Positions 8,211 to 13,663 of a DNA stretch of 43,338 bases are shown here, piece by piece. Under the pieces are notes generated by a model. The model did not search any database. It saw only the letters and a list, made by a program, of their open reading frames with translations, and was not told the DNA's origin. The stretch spans positions 1 through 43,338 of the IMG/VR virus record IMGVR_UViG_3300032093_000261; one strand, written 5' to 3'. A program made the position numbers and the translations under genes. Position 1 is the first letter of the stretch; every line of letters begins with the position of its first letter. Origin of the DNA: a virus.

Positions 8211-8339
8211 TTATTGTAGTTTATCGCTATTAGTGTACATCACTTTATCCCCGTTGCAAAGTGGACAGGTGGGTGTGATATCTTTATCCGTCCAGAACTT
8301 ACAAGAACAGCGTAAACAGCGGACTTCAATCAACTTCAT
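8211..8339 (-). CDS. Zinc-ribbon mini-protein, 42 aa
   Basis: ATG 8339 begins inside the end of the DUF6378 gene (14-nt overlap) with GGAGG 9 nt upstream. The product, MKLIEVRCLRCSCKFW...PTCPLCNGD, has CxxCxC and CPLC knuckles about 16 residues apart, a standard zinc ribbon. Such proteins are common in phage early regions, where they bind nucleic acids or host proteins. The longer frame to 8447 is discarded because its upstream part is a shadow of the DUF6378 gene. Confidence 0.7.
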   Translation of the reverse strand: MKLIEVRCLRCSCKFWTDKDITPTCPLCNGDKVMYTNSDKLQ

Positions 8340-8688
8340 CTTCGGCATCCTCCGCAATGACGGGTGTAGCGATAGGTTTGAATGCCCCGAAATTCTTTGC
8401 CTGTTCCTTGGCTCGCTGACGATAGGCGAACAGCGCAGCGATACCACCGTAGCCCAAGTTATCGTCGAAGTCGTCTACGTTGAGTTCGCCATGCTTGTGG
8501 CGACTCATTTTCTGTAATTGATTCATAAAGGCCACGTCCACCCCATCCAGGGGAACCTGGAGATAAGCACTCCATAGAGATGCGGTATGACTCAACTGTT
8601 GAATTGGGTCGCCGTGGGTTTTGTGCCTGTCCTGAGTGACAGTTGCCAGGATCTTTTCGAAGATATCTTTCAATGAAACCATCGTCAT
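8326..8688 (-). CDS. DUF6378-like phage protein, 120 aa
   Basis: The protein has the conserved pattern of this small phage family: HKTHGDPIQQLSHTASLWSAYL, then VDVAFMNQLQKMSRHKHGELNVDDFDDNLGYGGIAAL. It is all-helical with conserved His, Asp and Glu that resemble MazG-like metal-binding folds, although the classical nucleotide pyrophosphatase motif is not clear. The C-terminus is acidic (EDAEDEVD). ATG 8688 has AAAGGAA upstream. The biochemical role is not established. Confidence 0.6.
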   Translation of the reverse strand: MTMVSLKDIFEKILATVTQDRHKTHGDPIQQLSHTASLWSAYLQVPLDGVDVAFMNQLQKMSRHKHGELNVDDFDDNLGYGGIAALFAYRQRAKEQAKNFGAFKPIATPVIAEDAEDEVD

Positions 8689-8689
8689 A

Positions 8690-8849
8690 CGTTCCTTTCG
8701 TTTGTGATTGACCTGCTACATACGGGCAACTGTGAGTTTCAGTATGTTTCTGGGAATGCCAGACTCGTCCACAGTCACCACAATGATGTTTGTACCAGAA
8801 TGTTCTGTTCCACTTCCACAGCGTTGGTTCTTGCGCGTTTAGATGCCAT
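8690..8849 (-). pseudogene. Possible frameshifted zinc-binding mini-gene
   Basis: A strong GAGGAGAAAA ribosome-binding site leads to ATG 8849, but that frame stops after 24 codons at 8775. The +1 frame, without a usable start, encodes WYKHHCGDCGRVWHS and TETHSCPYVAG: a CxxC plus a CP knuckle resembling the two intact zinc mini-proteins just upstream. The pieces look like one zinc protein split by a single-base change, either a real mutation, a sequencing indel or programmed frameshifting. The zinc frame has no stop of its own before it runs into the DUF6378 gene, which weakens the case. Confidence 0.35.
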
Positions 8850-9048
8850 AACGTGTTTTCTCCTCGTAAAATAATGATATAGGACTCATTTGACCGTGTT
8901 TGAAGGGGCAAACCCTTGGTGTATGTGCCATTGCGCCCCAGTAACAGATGGCACAGTATTGTGTGATAGGGATCGTGTTGTTGGCGAGCGTTAAATTTAG
9001 CTCATACAGGTAGAACTCGAACCCCACGGATCTATCACTCAAACTCAT
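8839..9048 (-). CDS. Zinc-binding mini-protein B, 69 aa
   Basis: The start ATG 9048 overlaps the stop of the upstream gene in an ATGA arrangement. The centre reads QYCAICYWGAMAHTPRVCPF followed by KHGQM: CxxC, a Trp-Gly, then H-x4-C-P and a second His, compatible with a treble-clef or zinc-finger fold. It is clearly paralogous to the preceding gene (YCKICLWG... HVCPYGHGEM). No function is recognised. Confidence 0.65.
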   Translation of the reverse strand: MSLSDRSVGFEFYLYELNLTLANNTIPITQYCAICYWGAMAHTPRVCPFKHGQMSPISLFYEEKTRYGI

Positions 9049-9245
9049 AAATCGCCCAGCGCATATTCGCGAATATCGACCATTTCACCATGGCCATAGG
9101 GGCATACGTGGTATTGCACGTTGCTTGAACCCCACAAGCATATCTTACAATACAGTTTGATGGGCCACCCAGTCATTATTTGCCAGCTTAATTGCTCACT
9201 ATAGTGGTTTGGTGGCACCTTTTTTAAGGCTTTAGAGAACGTCAT
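9045..9245 (-). CDS. Zinc-binding mini-protein A, 66 aa
   Basis: ATG 9245 overlaps the previous stop (ATGA). The core LYCKICLWGSSNVQYHVCPY followed by GHGEM contains CxxC and H-x-C-x2-G-H zinc ligands. It aligns without gaps over the core with its downstream neighbour, so the pair arose by tandem duplication. The C-terminus ends REYALGDL. The family is unknown; small zinc proteins made early by phages often bind host enzymes. Confidence 0.65.
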   Translation of the reverse strand: MTFSKALKKVPPNHYSEQLSWQIMTGWPIKLYCKICLWGSSNVQYHVCPYGHGEMVDIREYALGDL

Positions 9246-9745
9246 TGGTTCTGCGCCTCGTCTTTATCCTGTTCTGCCCTCGTCGCTTTAAGCTTGGTAA
9301 CAACTTCCTCGAAAAATGATATGCGTTTGTCTGTTATTTCCTCCCAACCGCTATCCAACAGCGGATTATCATCGCTTAACAGGTTTAAATAGACTTGAAC
9401 GCCGCCTTGATCGGTGTTACCCATTATGAAATTATTTAAGTAAAGCTTCATCAGGTACTCAAAGTGGTTATCACAGAAGTAAGTGTAGGGCATCCCCTTC
9501 TCTTCATCCCACTGAAAGTATGGAGTGCTGAGCCGGATTTCGTTTTCACCGGTTTTTAAGACATCAAAACTATTTTTACGGGCTTGGAAAGCTTCGTCGT
9601 AAGGGTTATCCGTCTCATTTGTGAAGGCGCAAGTAAAAAGATCCTCGGTTTTCTTTTTGTGCGCTTCAACTATCGCTTCTATTTCCTCCAGAAGCTTTAT
9701 ACCTGTTAGCATTTCGTACAGTGTCTTTTTATTATCGGCGTTCAT
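9242..9745 (-). CDS. Hypothetical early protein, 167 aa
   Basis: The protein starts at ATG 9745 with GGGAG 8 nt upstream. It is mostly helical, acidic at the N-terminus (KLLEEIEAIVEAHKKKTEDLF), with an aromatic centre (YFQWDEEKGMPYTYFCDNHFEYLMKLY) and a charged helical C-terminus (FFEEVVTKLKATRAEQDKDE). No motif of a known enzyme is visible. It is AT-rich relative to the replication genes, like its neighbours, suggesting an accessory early gene. A structured intergenic segment lies directly upstream. Confidence 0.7.
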   Translation of the reverse strand: MNADNKKTLYEMLTGIKLLEEIEAIVEAHKKKTEDLFTCAFTNETDNPYDEAFQARKNSFDVLKTGENEIRLSTPYFQWDEEKGMPYTYFCDNHFEYLMKLYLNNFIMGNTDQGGVQVYLNLLSDDNPLLDSGWEEITDKRISFFEEVVTKLKATRAEQDKDEAQNQ

Positions 9746-9789
9746 TATGGTATCTCCCTATTATTTATCATACTAACAACCCTGTATGA

Positions 9790-9889
9790 GGCCACGTATG
9801 AGCCTATTCAACTACATACGTGGCCCGAACAAGGTGACTCGGTAAACCTACAACCCTTCAAAAGGGTCTGGTTCCTCCGTAGGACAGTC
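9790..9889 (-). other. Intergenic RNA structure: 11-bp hairpin plus nested stem-loops
   Basis: This is the leader of the 167-residue gene. Bases 9790-9800 pair perfectly with 9815-9825 (11 bp, 14-nt loop). Upstream on the minus strand, 9836-9889 can form nested helices: 9836-9839 with 9886-9889, 9847-9851 with 9879-9883, and a tight 6-bp hairpin 9853-9858/9862-9867. Neither hairpin is followed by a U tract, so these are not ordinary terminators. They may be mRNA-stabilising or regulatory structures. Confidence 0.5.
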
Positions 9890-10580
9890 AACTTGAGGAA
9901 TTAGCGTGGAGTGTAAAGCTGTTTACTTTTTCATCAGGGACATAAACGCTGACGGGTACTTTAAATTTCGGGTGTACTGCACGTCCATACGTGTATGTTA
10001 GGTTTTCTTGGCTTTTGAAAAAGTCTGTAACCCATTTGAACACGGTTCTAGGGTGTACTTGTTCCGCCAATAGTTGTTGTATTTCAACGATATACACCAA
10101 ATTCCGTTTCTCGATTTCTCTGAAAAGAAAATTTTCCAGATCGATTTTAATTGATTCAGGATATCGCTTAAACTTAACACCCTCTCTGGTTCCTCCTGAT
10201 TTTCGGTTACGTGTTCCGATAGGAGGACGTAAACCACTTCCAGGTACTTTGAGCCTGTCCGTCGATAAACGCTTGTTCTCGTCGATGCTAGGGGGCTCCT
10301 GGACGATATCCTGACAGAAAGAGGACATTGCGGCCACCCTCTCAGCCCCCGGATTTACTACTGGTATCGTTTTTTCTGAAAAATCCACCCCAAGATAAAC
10401 CGGGAAAGCTTGCCCTGGAGCTACTTTAAGTAAGATAATCCGGTAGGTGTCTTCGGTGCCAGCGTAAGTAGATAAGACGTTACAGTCATTTTCCGCTTGC
10501 TGTCTATCAAAGTAACAAGCCAAAAGCCCTAGACTAGGATCATTGTATGTATTTCGAGCCAGTATATAAACTTCGTTCAT
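9888..10580 (-). CDS. Hypothetical early protein, 230 aa, with HTH-like C-terminus
   Basis: ATG 10580 overlaps the preceding stop (ATGA). Residues 1-75 look like a compact domain (EVYILARNTYNDPSLGLLAC... YRIILLKVAPGQAFPVYLG), a linker rich in Pro, Gly and Arg follows (about 95-140), and the C-terminus from about 143 (IKIDLENFLFREIEKRNLVY... HPRTVFKWVTDFFKS) is helical and resembles a small winged-helix or HTH domain. No family is recognised. It may be a DNA-binding early regulator; this is inference from the C-terminal pattern and basic linker. Confidence 0.7.
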   Translation of the reverse strand: MNEVYILARNTYNDPSLGLLACYFDRQQAENDCNVLSTYAGTEDTYRIILLKVAPGQAFPVYLGVDFSEKTIPVVNPGAERVAAMSSFCQDIVQEPPSIDENKRLSTDRLKVPGSGLRPPIGTRNRKSGGTREGVKFKRYPESIKIDLENFLFREIEKRNLVYIVEIQQLLAEQVHPRTVFKWVTDFFKSQENLTYTYGRAVHPKFKVPVSVYVPDEKVNSFTLHANSSS

Positions 10581-10747
10581 AGCTTTAACCCTTTATCCCT
10601 TGCATGTTTCCAACACTGATATTCTGTTTTAGCTCCCTGCTCTCTGGCTTGTGCCAATGCACAAGCTAATAAACTAGACGCCTCGCTCTCTGTAGGTGCT
10701 TTTATGCGTATAGCTATATTTAAAAACCGGAAGATATACGTTCTCAC
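10577..10747 (-). CDS. Small hypothetical protein, 56 aa, GTG start
   Basis: The start GTG 10747 overlaps the TGA of the upstream gene (GTGA), and its own TGA overlaps the ATG of the 230-residue gene. This double coupling is the main support. The product MRTYIFRFLNIAIRIKAPTE... has a beta-beta-helix look: an alternating hydrophobic strand, then a helix ASSLLACALAQAREQ, then a basic tail. Similar short beta-alpha proteins are frequent in phage early operons but no named family is claimed. Confidence 0.65.
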   Translation of the reverse strand: MRTYIFRFLNIAIRIKAPTESEASSLLACALAQAREQGAKTEYQCWKHARDKGLKL

Positions 10748-11019
10748 GCGCTCATCTCCTCATTGCGCCCTGTACGCTCCACCAAGGGGAGTAAATTAAA
10801 CCACTTGGGCGAATTGCTGAACGTGATTTTAAACGTGTTCTCGGTCAAGCTGGCGGGCTCTCCGTTCGCATATCGCGAACTATAGAACTTTTGCGCCGCC
10901 TCTTTGAGCGTTCTACTTTGGTTGGTGCTACAAACGTACTCATAGTAACCTTTTTGCTTGCTCCACTGATAGAAATCAATCTTTTTGTGTAACTTTCCAT
11001 CCCAAGGTTTAATTTGCAT
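10744..11019 (-). CDS. Hypothetical early protein, 91 aa, downstream of hammerhead 1
   Basis: The product begins MQIKPWDGKLHKKIDFYQWSKQ, with basic and aromatic residues, and is otherwise unrecognised. ATG 11019 is preceded by AAGGA at about 9 nt. The mRNA 5' end predicted from hammerhead 1 cleavage (11048) would leave a 29-nt leader, so this gene would be translated from a ribozyme-processed message with a 5'-hydroxyl end. It is followed by two more genes with overlapping stop/start codons. Confidence 0.7.
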   Translation of the reverse strand: MQIKPWDGKLHKKIDFYQWSKQKGYYEYVCSTNQSRTLKEAAQKFYSSRYANGEPASLTENTFKITFSNSPKWFNLLPLVERTGRNEEMSA

Positions 11020-11042
11020 GGTTGGTATTCCTTATTTTAACT

Positions 11043-11103
11043 GTCCTATACAGGGAGCTAGTTTGCTCCCTGTTTCAGCTATTTAAGCACTCATCAGTAG
11101 GAC
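11043..11103 (-). ncRNA. Hammerhead ribozyme 1 (type I)
   Basis: On the minus strand: stem I GUCCUA (11103-11098) pairs with UAGGAC (11048-11043). The core CUGAUGA is at 11097-11091, GAAA follows a short stem II, and stem III is an 8-bp CAGGGAGC/GCUCCCUG with a 6-nt loop. The cleavage triplet GUA places the cut between 11049 and 11048. Stem II is weak (GCU/AGC plus a wobble and a bulge). The 5' part, including the CUGAUGA core, is also the last codons (CTA CTG ATG AGT GCT TAA) of the 311-residue gene, which may explain the imperfect stem II. All invariant hammerhead core bases are present. Confidence 0.85.
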
Positions 11104-12018
11104 TAATTGCGGGCCTAGTTGCTCGATATCCTCAAAGGGGACTGAGTGACATCCAGCGACAACACGCTTTGTCTCTGTATTTACTTGGGTTATGGTGTAG
11201 CCTAACAGTTTTAAACCCAATAATTTACCACGTTTGAACGCTTCAAAAGCTATTCTTGCCTCTCTGTTAGGTATAATCATACCTTTGGATGTCTCAACAT
11301 CATGATTTTTATTGATGCGTAGGTGTGTAGTGTGGTAGATGTTTAGTTTTTTACGCTTGCCGCGCTTCCATTCTTCCACTTGTTCCGCTTCAGTCTTAAT
11401 TTGACGCTCTTTTTGATTGCTCAAATATGCGCCTGCCTCAAGGTGTAATGTGTCGATAGTGTCACTTGATGGCGTGGCTTCAGTGATTGAGTCCATAGCC
11501 GCATAGAAGCGTTTTTGTGCGCTTATGGGCCATTCCCCTTCAATGTCATCTATTCGGGCAATACAAAAGGTTTTAAACCGTCTAGCGTTGGCCGCTTCTC
11601 TGTCGTATTGTTCCACAAGCCACGCTTTAGAGGATCTAGCGCGTTTAATTTTGCCCGGAAACTTGTTAAGTTCATCCACAAGGTAAGCGCTTTGATTCTC
11701 TACCCAAGTTAAAAAGGCATTAGAAAAGCGTAAATCCCAATTGCTCGGGGCTTCATCTACTTTGATGTCCATCAAGTGGCTAGCTGCCTTGTGCATAGCG
11801 TTTTTATGCTTGCCCTCAGTGGTGACACTATAGGATCTAGCACTATATATGTATTGTGTGCCCGCTGGTGTTGACACTCTTTGAGCTATGACTGTGTTAT
11901 AACTCAAGAGGGCTGAGCCATCAAAGCTAAACGAACGGCTGGAAGTATAACCACATGGCTGTTTAGCATTGGCCCAAGCATGAGCCACTTGATCATTGTT
12001 TTTCAAAACTTTAGCCAT
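11083..12018 (-). CDS. DUF8033-like phage protein, 311 aa
   Basis: Starts MAKVLKNNDQVAHAWANAKQ at ATG 12018, with AGGAG about 11 nt upstream. The longer frame to 12078 is rejected because it runs through hammerhead 2. The pattern of an N-terminal VAHAWANA... SFSFDGSALLSYNTVIA... YSARSYSVTTEGKHKNAM block, a charged helical middle, and a C-terminal GYTITQVNTETKRVVAGCHSVPFEDI block is seen in many phage early proteins of unknown function. I associate it tentatively with DUF8033. It lies between two hammerhead ribozymes, so its transcript would be excised as a separate message; its last codons form part of hammerhead 1. Confidence 0.7.
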   Translation of the reverse strand: MAKVLKNNDQVAHAWANAKQPCGYTSSRSFSFDGSALLSYNTVIAQRVSTPAGTQYIYSARSYSVTTEGKHKNAMHKAASHLMDIKVDEAPSNWDLRFSNAFLTWVENQSAYLVDELNKFPGKIKRARSSKAWLVEQYDREAANARRFKTFCIARIDDIEGEWPISAQKRFYAAMDSITEATPSSDTIDTLHLEAGAYLSNQKERQIKTEAEQVEEWKRGKRKKLNIYHTTHLRINKNHDVETSKGMIIPNREARIAFEAFKRGKLLGLKLLGYTITQVNTETKRVVAGCHSVPFEDIEQLGPQLVLLMSA

Positions 12019-12043
12019 AATCTGATGATCTCCTAAATTAACT

Positions 12044-12097
12044 GTCCTATACAGGGCTTGCGCCCTGTTTCGCGTCATAAACGCTCATCAGTAGGAC
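12044..12097 (-). ncRNA. Hammerhead ribozyme 2 (type I, minimal)
   Basis: A complete 54-nt type I hammerhead. Stem I GUCCUA (12097-12092) pairs with UAGGAC (12049-12044). CUGAUGA is at 12091-12085. Stem II is GCGU/ACGC with loop UUAUG. GAAA is at 12071-12068. Stem III is CAGGGC/GCCCUG closed by a GCAA tetraloop. The GUA triplet predicts cleavage between 12050 and 12049. The stop TAG of the upstream membrane-protein gene (12099-12097) overlaps the first stem I base, and the next gene starts 31 nt after the cut. Every invariant core position matches. Confidence 0.93.
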
Positions 12098-12312
12098 TAG
12101 GGATGTAAAATGCGGTCTAGGATTGCCCAAAACCTGCGTATATATTTTGGCTCCTCAGGTTCTTCGAGGTGTTCCACTAGCTCTAGGTCTAATTCAGGGA
12201 ATAAATAGACTCTGACATTAGACTCAGGGGCGTTTTTGATCATATAGATCATGGTTGCTTGTGATATCAAGAGCAATGCACCAAGGGCAAAGCCTGCGAT
12301 TGTTAGTATCAT
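12097..12312 (-). CDS. Small single-pass membrane protein, 71 aa
   Basis: ATG 12312 overlaps the stop of the 56-residue gene (ATGA); the frame extends to 12330 but that start is less likely. Residues 2-27 form one hydrophobic helix (ILTIAGFALGALLLISQATMIYMI), followed by an acidic cytoplasmic-type tail (LDLELVEHLEEPEEP) and a basic aromatic end (RRFWAILDRILHP). It is not near the lysis genes and is transcribed early, so an envelope-modifying role is more likely than a holin role. The stop codon abuts hammerhead 2. Confidence 0.65.
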   Translation of the reverse strand: MILTIAGFALGALLLISQATMIYMIKNAPESNVRVYLFPELDLELVEHLEEPEEPKYIRRFWAILDRILHP

Positions 12313-12479
12313 GCGGTCACTACATCCCAACCTTGGGGGATTAGGTTCGGCGCGGTGCTATCGTGTACCGCTTGCCTAACGGTTTCATAAAACTCATTAA
12401 CTAAAGTTTGGTGACCGGCCTTATTGATAGTCTCTAAAGCGTTCAATAGTGTTGCAAGTTCATACTGTTTGCGGTTCAT
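12309..12479 (-). CDS. Small hypothetical protein, 56 aa, downstream of hammerhead 3
   Basis: Begins MNRKQYELATLLNALETINKAGHQ; ATG 12479 has AGAAGGA 8 nt upstream. The hammerhead 3 cut would leave a 28-nt leader. The stop TGA overlaps the ATG of the membrane-protein gene, so the two are translated in tandem. The sequence is helical with an aromatic VNEFYETVRQAV segment. No family is recognised. Support comes from the ribosome-binding site, coupling and amphipathic composition. Confidence 0.65.
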   Translation of the reverse strand: MNRKQYELATLLNALETINKAGHQTLVNEFYETVRQAVHDSTAPNLIPQGWDVVTA

Positions 12480-12501
12480 GATTGAAATCCTTCTAATTAA
12501 T

Positions 12502-12627
12502 GTCCTAAACAGGCTCAGCCCGATAGCTGGCTTGATTGAGCATTACCCGGCAAGGGCTAGCTGACACAAGAGCATCATCGGGTAGGATCTGAGCCTGTTT
12601 CGCGTATTAAACGCTCATCAGTAGGAC
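12502..12627 (-). ncRNA. Hammerhead ribozyme 3 (type I, extended stem III)
   Basis: Stem I GUCCUA (12627-12622) pairs with UAGGAC (12507-12502). CUGAUGA is at 12621-12615, stem II GCGU/ACGC with loop UUAAU, GAAA at 12601-12598. Stem III is a 9-bp CAGGCUCAG/CUGAGCCUG (12597-12589 with 12518-12510) enclosing a 70-nt insert that can fold further (CCCGAU/AUCGGG, or an alternative UACCCG/CGGGUA). The triplet is GUU, so the cut falls between 12508 and 12507. The large peripheral insert is unusual beside the two compact copies and could act as a regulatory module. Confidence 0.9.
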
Positions 12628-12783
12628 TCATATATTTAATTATCAAAGTACAGAGCTATTAGCGAGGGGTTGGGAGCGTAGCTCTCGTCTCTCGCTTTCG
12701 ATGTAATTAGTAAATCAGATTATTCAGGCGATGTCAAACACTAATTTATGATGATGGCTTAATCTGTTTACAATGCTTAACAA
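12628..12783. other. Leader segment between the first early gene and hammerhead 3
   Basis: No credible gene is seen here. On the minus strand it contains a sigma70-type promoter (12709-12737). Downstream, a GCGAG/CUCGC stem may form just after the expected transcription start, followed by an AT-rich run up to hammerhead 3. Confidence 0.45.
12709..12737 (-). promoter_or_regulatory. Sigma70-type early promoter upstream of hammerhead 3
   Basis: On the minus strand, a perfect -35 TTGACA (12737-12732) is followed after 17 bp by a -10 TTTACT (12714-12709, 4 of 6). Transcription would start near 12702, giving a leader that contains hammerhead 3. This would let the ribozyme-punctuated genes be expressed by host RNA polymerase. 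Confidence 0.55.
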
Positions 12784-13005
12784 TTAGTATGAGTGGTGAT
12801 TGCATAACTTACGTCTAGCTTTGTCCCCCTCACGTTTATAGTATGTTTGATCCCAAAAAGCTCTAGGCATACCAGGTGATAGGTGTTTAAACCATTTAAT
12901 AGCTTGTTGCTCAGAGGATACCAAGGGGCTTGACCCAACGAAATTGAGCGTGTTGGTTGTGAATTGTTGCGATGTTCCCACCCAAAAAGAATATCTAGCT
13001 TTCAT
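12784..13005 (-). CDS. First gene of the early arm, hypothetical, 73 aa
   Basis: ATG 13005 has CAGGAG about 6 nt upstream; the frame extends to 13026 but that start lacks a good site. The product MKARYSFWVGTSQQFTTNTL... is basic and aromatic-rich, ending in a Lys/Arg/His tail (KREGDKARRKLCNHHSY). Its N-terminus, a predicted strand-turn-strand followed by SSEQQAIKWFKHLSPG, resembles the fold pattern of other small early phage proteins but matches no family I know. As the most promoter-proximal early gene it may act on the host soon after infection. Confidence 0.6.
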   Translation of the reverse strand: MKARYSFWVGTSQQFTTNTLNFVGSSPLVSSEQQAIKWFKHLSPGMPRAFWDQTYYKREGDKARRKLCNHHSY

Positions 13006-13173
13006 GTGAACTCCTGTTGCGTACATTTATGTGGATACGTTCAGTCAAAGTTAAGACTATCACTGAATCTGAACACTGTAAACATATTGAACGCGCATTA
13101 AAAAGAGTAATACAATAACGATAACCCACTTCAATAAATATAGTTAGGTCATGAGCCTAGCGCTATATAGAAA

Positions 13174-13203
13174 CTTATAGATTATGTATTACATCCCGTT
13201 CAA
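13174..13203 (-). promoter_or_regulatory. Candidate early promoter
   Basis: On the minus strand, -35 TTGAAC (13203-13198) and -10 TATAAG (13179-13174) are separated by 18 bp. The start would be near 13167, about 160 nt ahead of the first early gene. It is a plausible sigma70 match in an AT-rich stretch where other partial matches exist. Confidence 0.35.
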
Positions 13204-13395
13204 CAATATCCATTAGCGGTTTTTGAATCTGTTCAACCTAGTGCGGGCCAATGAGTGAACGGCTTTCCACCTCATAAAACAATACGCTTTTTCATTTTTT
13301 AAGCCGAAAAAGTGCAAAAAGCTACTTTGCTTGTGTCGAGGCTGACGCCTCCCCACTTTGGTTAATCACCTTTATTAACGCTTTGCATCTTTTAT

Positions 13396-13431
13396 CGCTT
13401 TTAACGCTTTTAACGCTTTTAACGCTTGTTA
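13396..13431. repeat. 9-bp tandem repeat (CGCTTTTAA), iteron-like
   Basis: Three perfect CGCTTTTAA units and a fourth degenerate one (CGCTTGTTA) run head to tail. A further related CGCTTTGCA lies just upstream. Short tandem AT-containing units next to protein-binding dyads are common at replication origins, where they act as initiator sites or DNA-unwinding elements. Confidence 0.75.
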
Positions 13432-13460
13432 CGTTGATAGCGCTAGCCTACGCTCGACCA

Positions 13461-13543
13461 CTTCACGTATTGAAGCGTTGAGCTGGGCTTGACTCTTCAA
13501 TCATTGAAGTAATGTGGCTATGACTGCGCTTTACAAATTGAAG
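13461..13543. promoter_or_regulatory. Three dyad elements at exact 34-bp spacing, operator-like
   Basis: CTTCACGTATTGAAG (13461), CTTCAATCATTGAAG (13495) and CTTTACAAATTGAAG (13529) begin exactly 34 bp apart. The middle copy is a perfect dyad around one central base; the others keep the TTGAAG half and most of the other half. The sequence between copies is not conserved, so these look like protein-binding sites rather than a longer repeat. They may be operators or initiator boxes for a dimeric HTH protein. Confidence 0.65.
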
Positions 13544-13544
13544 T

Positions 13545-13569
13545 GGGGGTGAGGTGGCACCCCCTTTTT
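13545..13569 (+). terminator. Intrinsic terminator in the control region
   Basis: GGGGGTG (13545-13551) pairs with CACCCCC (13558-13564) around a 6-nt loop and is followed by five T. It would stop plus-strand transcripts starting left of 13545, upstream of any late gene. The reverse strand has no U tract. Confidence 0.75.
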
Positions 13570-13663
13570 CGACCCCCTATGCGTCCCGAGCGCATCGTGG
13601 CCGCGCGCCCGAGAAACCCCTTGACACCCTCCAAACCCCAAAATTTTCCAATACACCGATTAC

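Noticed and set aside
9998-10237. Alternative 79-aa frame inside the 230-residue gene
   Set aside because: It is a shadow in another frame, without a ribosome-binding site or coupling to neighbours.
12502-12627. Hairpins near 12.5 kb considered as a terminator or attenuator
   Set aside because: The conserved CUGAUGA/GAAA core and GUU site, repeated in two other copies, identify a hammerhead; there is no U tract.
13461-13543. Regularly spaced repeats considered as a CRISPR array
   Set aside because: The repeats are only 15 bp, dyad and degenerate, with 19-bp gaps and no cas genes; protein-binding sites fit better.
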